Positions 63,833 through 64,000 of a DNA stretch of 64,000 nucleotides are shown in pieces. Each line of letters begins with the position of its first letter. Position 1 is the stretch's first letter. The position numbers and the translations under genes are program-made. The DNA comes from Hydnum rufescens UP504. Its lineage: Eukaryota; Basidiomycota; Agaricomycetes; Cantharellales; Hydnaceae. The stretch is from assembly GCA_014904985.1 (NCBI GenBank), contig MU128922.1, positions 116,052-180,051 on the forward strand. Direction: 5' to 3'. The notes below the pieces were generated by a model, which ran no database searches, had not been told where the DNA came from, and worked only from the letters and a program-made list of their open reading frames with translations.

Positions 63833-64000
63833 GGTCGCGATGCCCACTTGTTTTTGGAGGAAATCATACAGACACACGTAGTATGCCATGAGTAAGGCAT
63901 TATCTGTGACAAGCCAGGATAATAGTCATTCTACTGCAATGAAACTTATAGAGTCCAGCTCATAGTTTGCATTGATGCAAATTTCCAACTTAAGCGGATT

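Overview
The window looks like nuclear DNA of a filamentous basidiomycete, probably an Agaricomycete. Genes are split by many 45-80 bp GT-AG introns. Protein families point the same way: a CAP59-type glycosyltransferase, a CFEM/GPI wall protein, and an SRPK-like kinase with a DIQPGN catalytic loop. No bacterial operon structure, rRNA or convincing tRNA was seen. Exon limits come from reading splice sites against conserved protein motifs by eye; no search was run.

Layout. 1-5.3 kb: a gene tail cut by the window edge, a small inverted-repeat element and an MFS transporter. 6.4-10.6 kb: ribosomal protein eL31, a decayed and an intact CFEM gene, and between them a 310 bp fold-back element. 11.6-16.8 kb: two tandem tyrosyl-DNA phosphodiesterase (Tdp1) paralogues. 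17.3-25.9 kb: CAP59-like glycosyltransferase (minus), a membrane-protein-like stretch, an orphan kinase 3' end, a small TATA-driven gene, an SRPK-like kinase and an enoyl-CoA hydratase. 26.9-36.9 kb: a secreted Gly/Pro-rich protein, ribosomal protein uL30 (RPL7) with an intronic box C/D snoRNA, a two-finger C2H2 factor, the 49 kDa subunit of complex I and an acidic nuclear-type protein. 36.9-43.4 kb is gene-poor. 43.5-54.7 kb: a bHLH factor, a small family protein, an APH-like kinase and the largest subunit of RNA polymerase I. 55-64 kb is different: two long minus-strand genes with Ser/Pro minisatellites, interrupted by in-frame TGA codons, next to a 92 bp A-tract.

Working together. Four loci serve ribosome production: eL31, uL30, the rRNA-methylation guide snoRNA inside uL30, and RPA190. 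They are not a cluster, but the snoRNA couples rRNA modification to ribosomal-protein expression. The most unusual parts are the snoRNA, the micro-exons that build the Pol I active site, the Tdp1 pair, and the decaying minus-strand gene pair at 56.5-63.2 kb, the best candidate for an undescribed repeat-associated system. Three genes need one more base in a G/C run to stay in frame, so part of the apparent damage may be assembly error.
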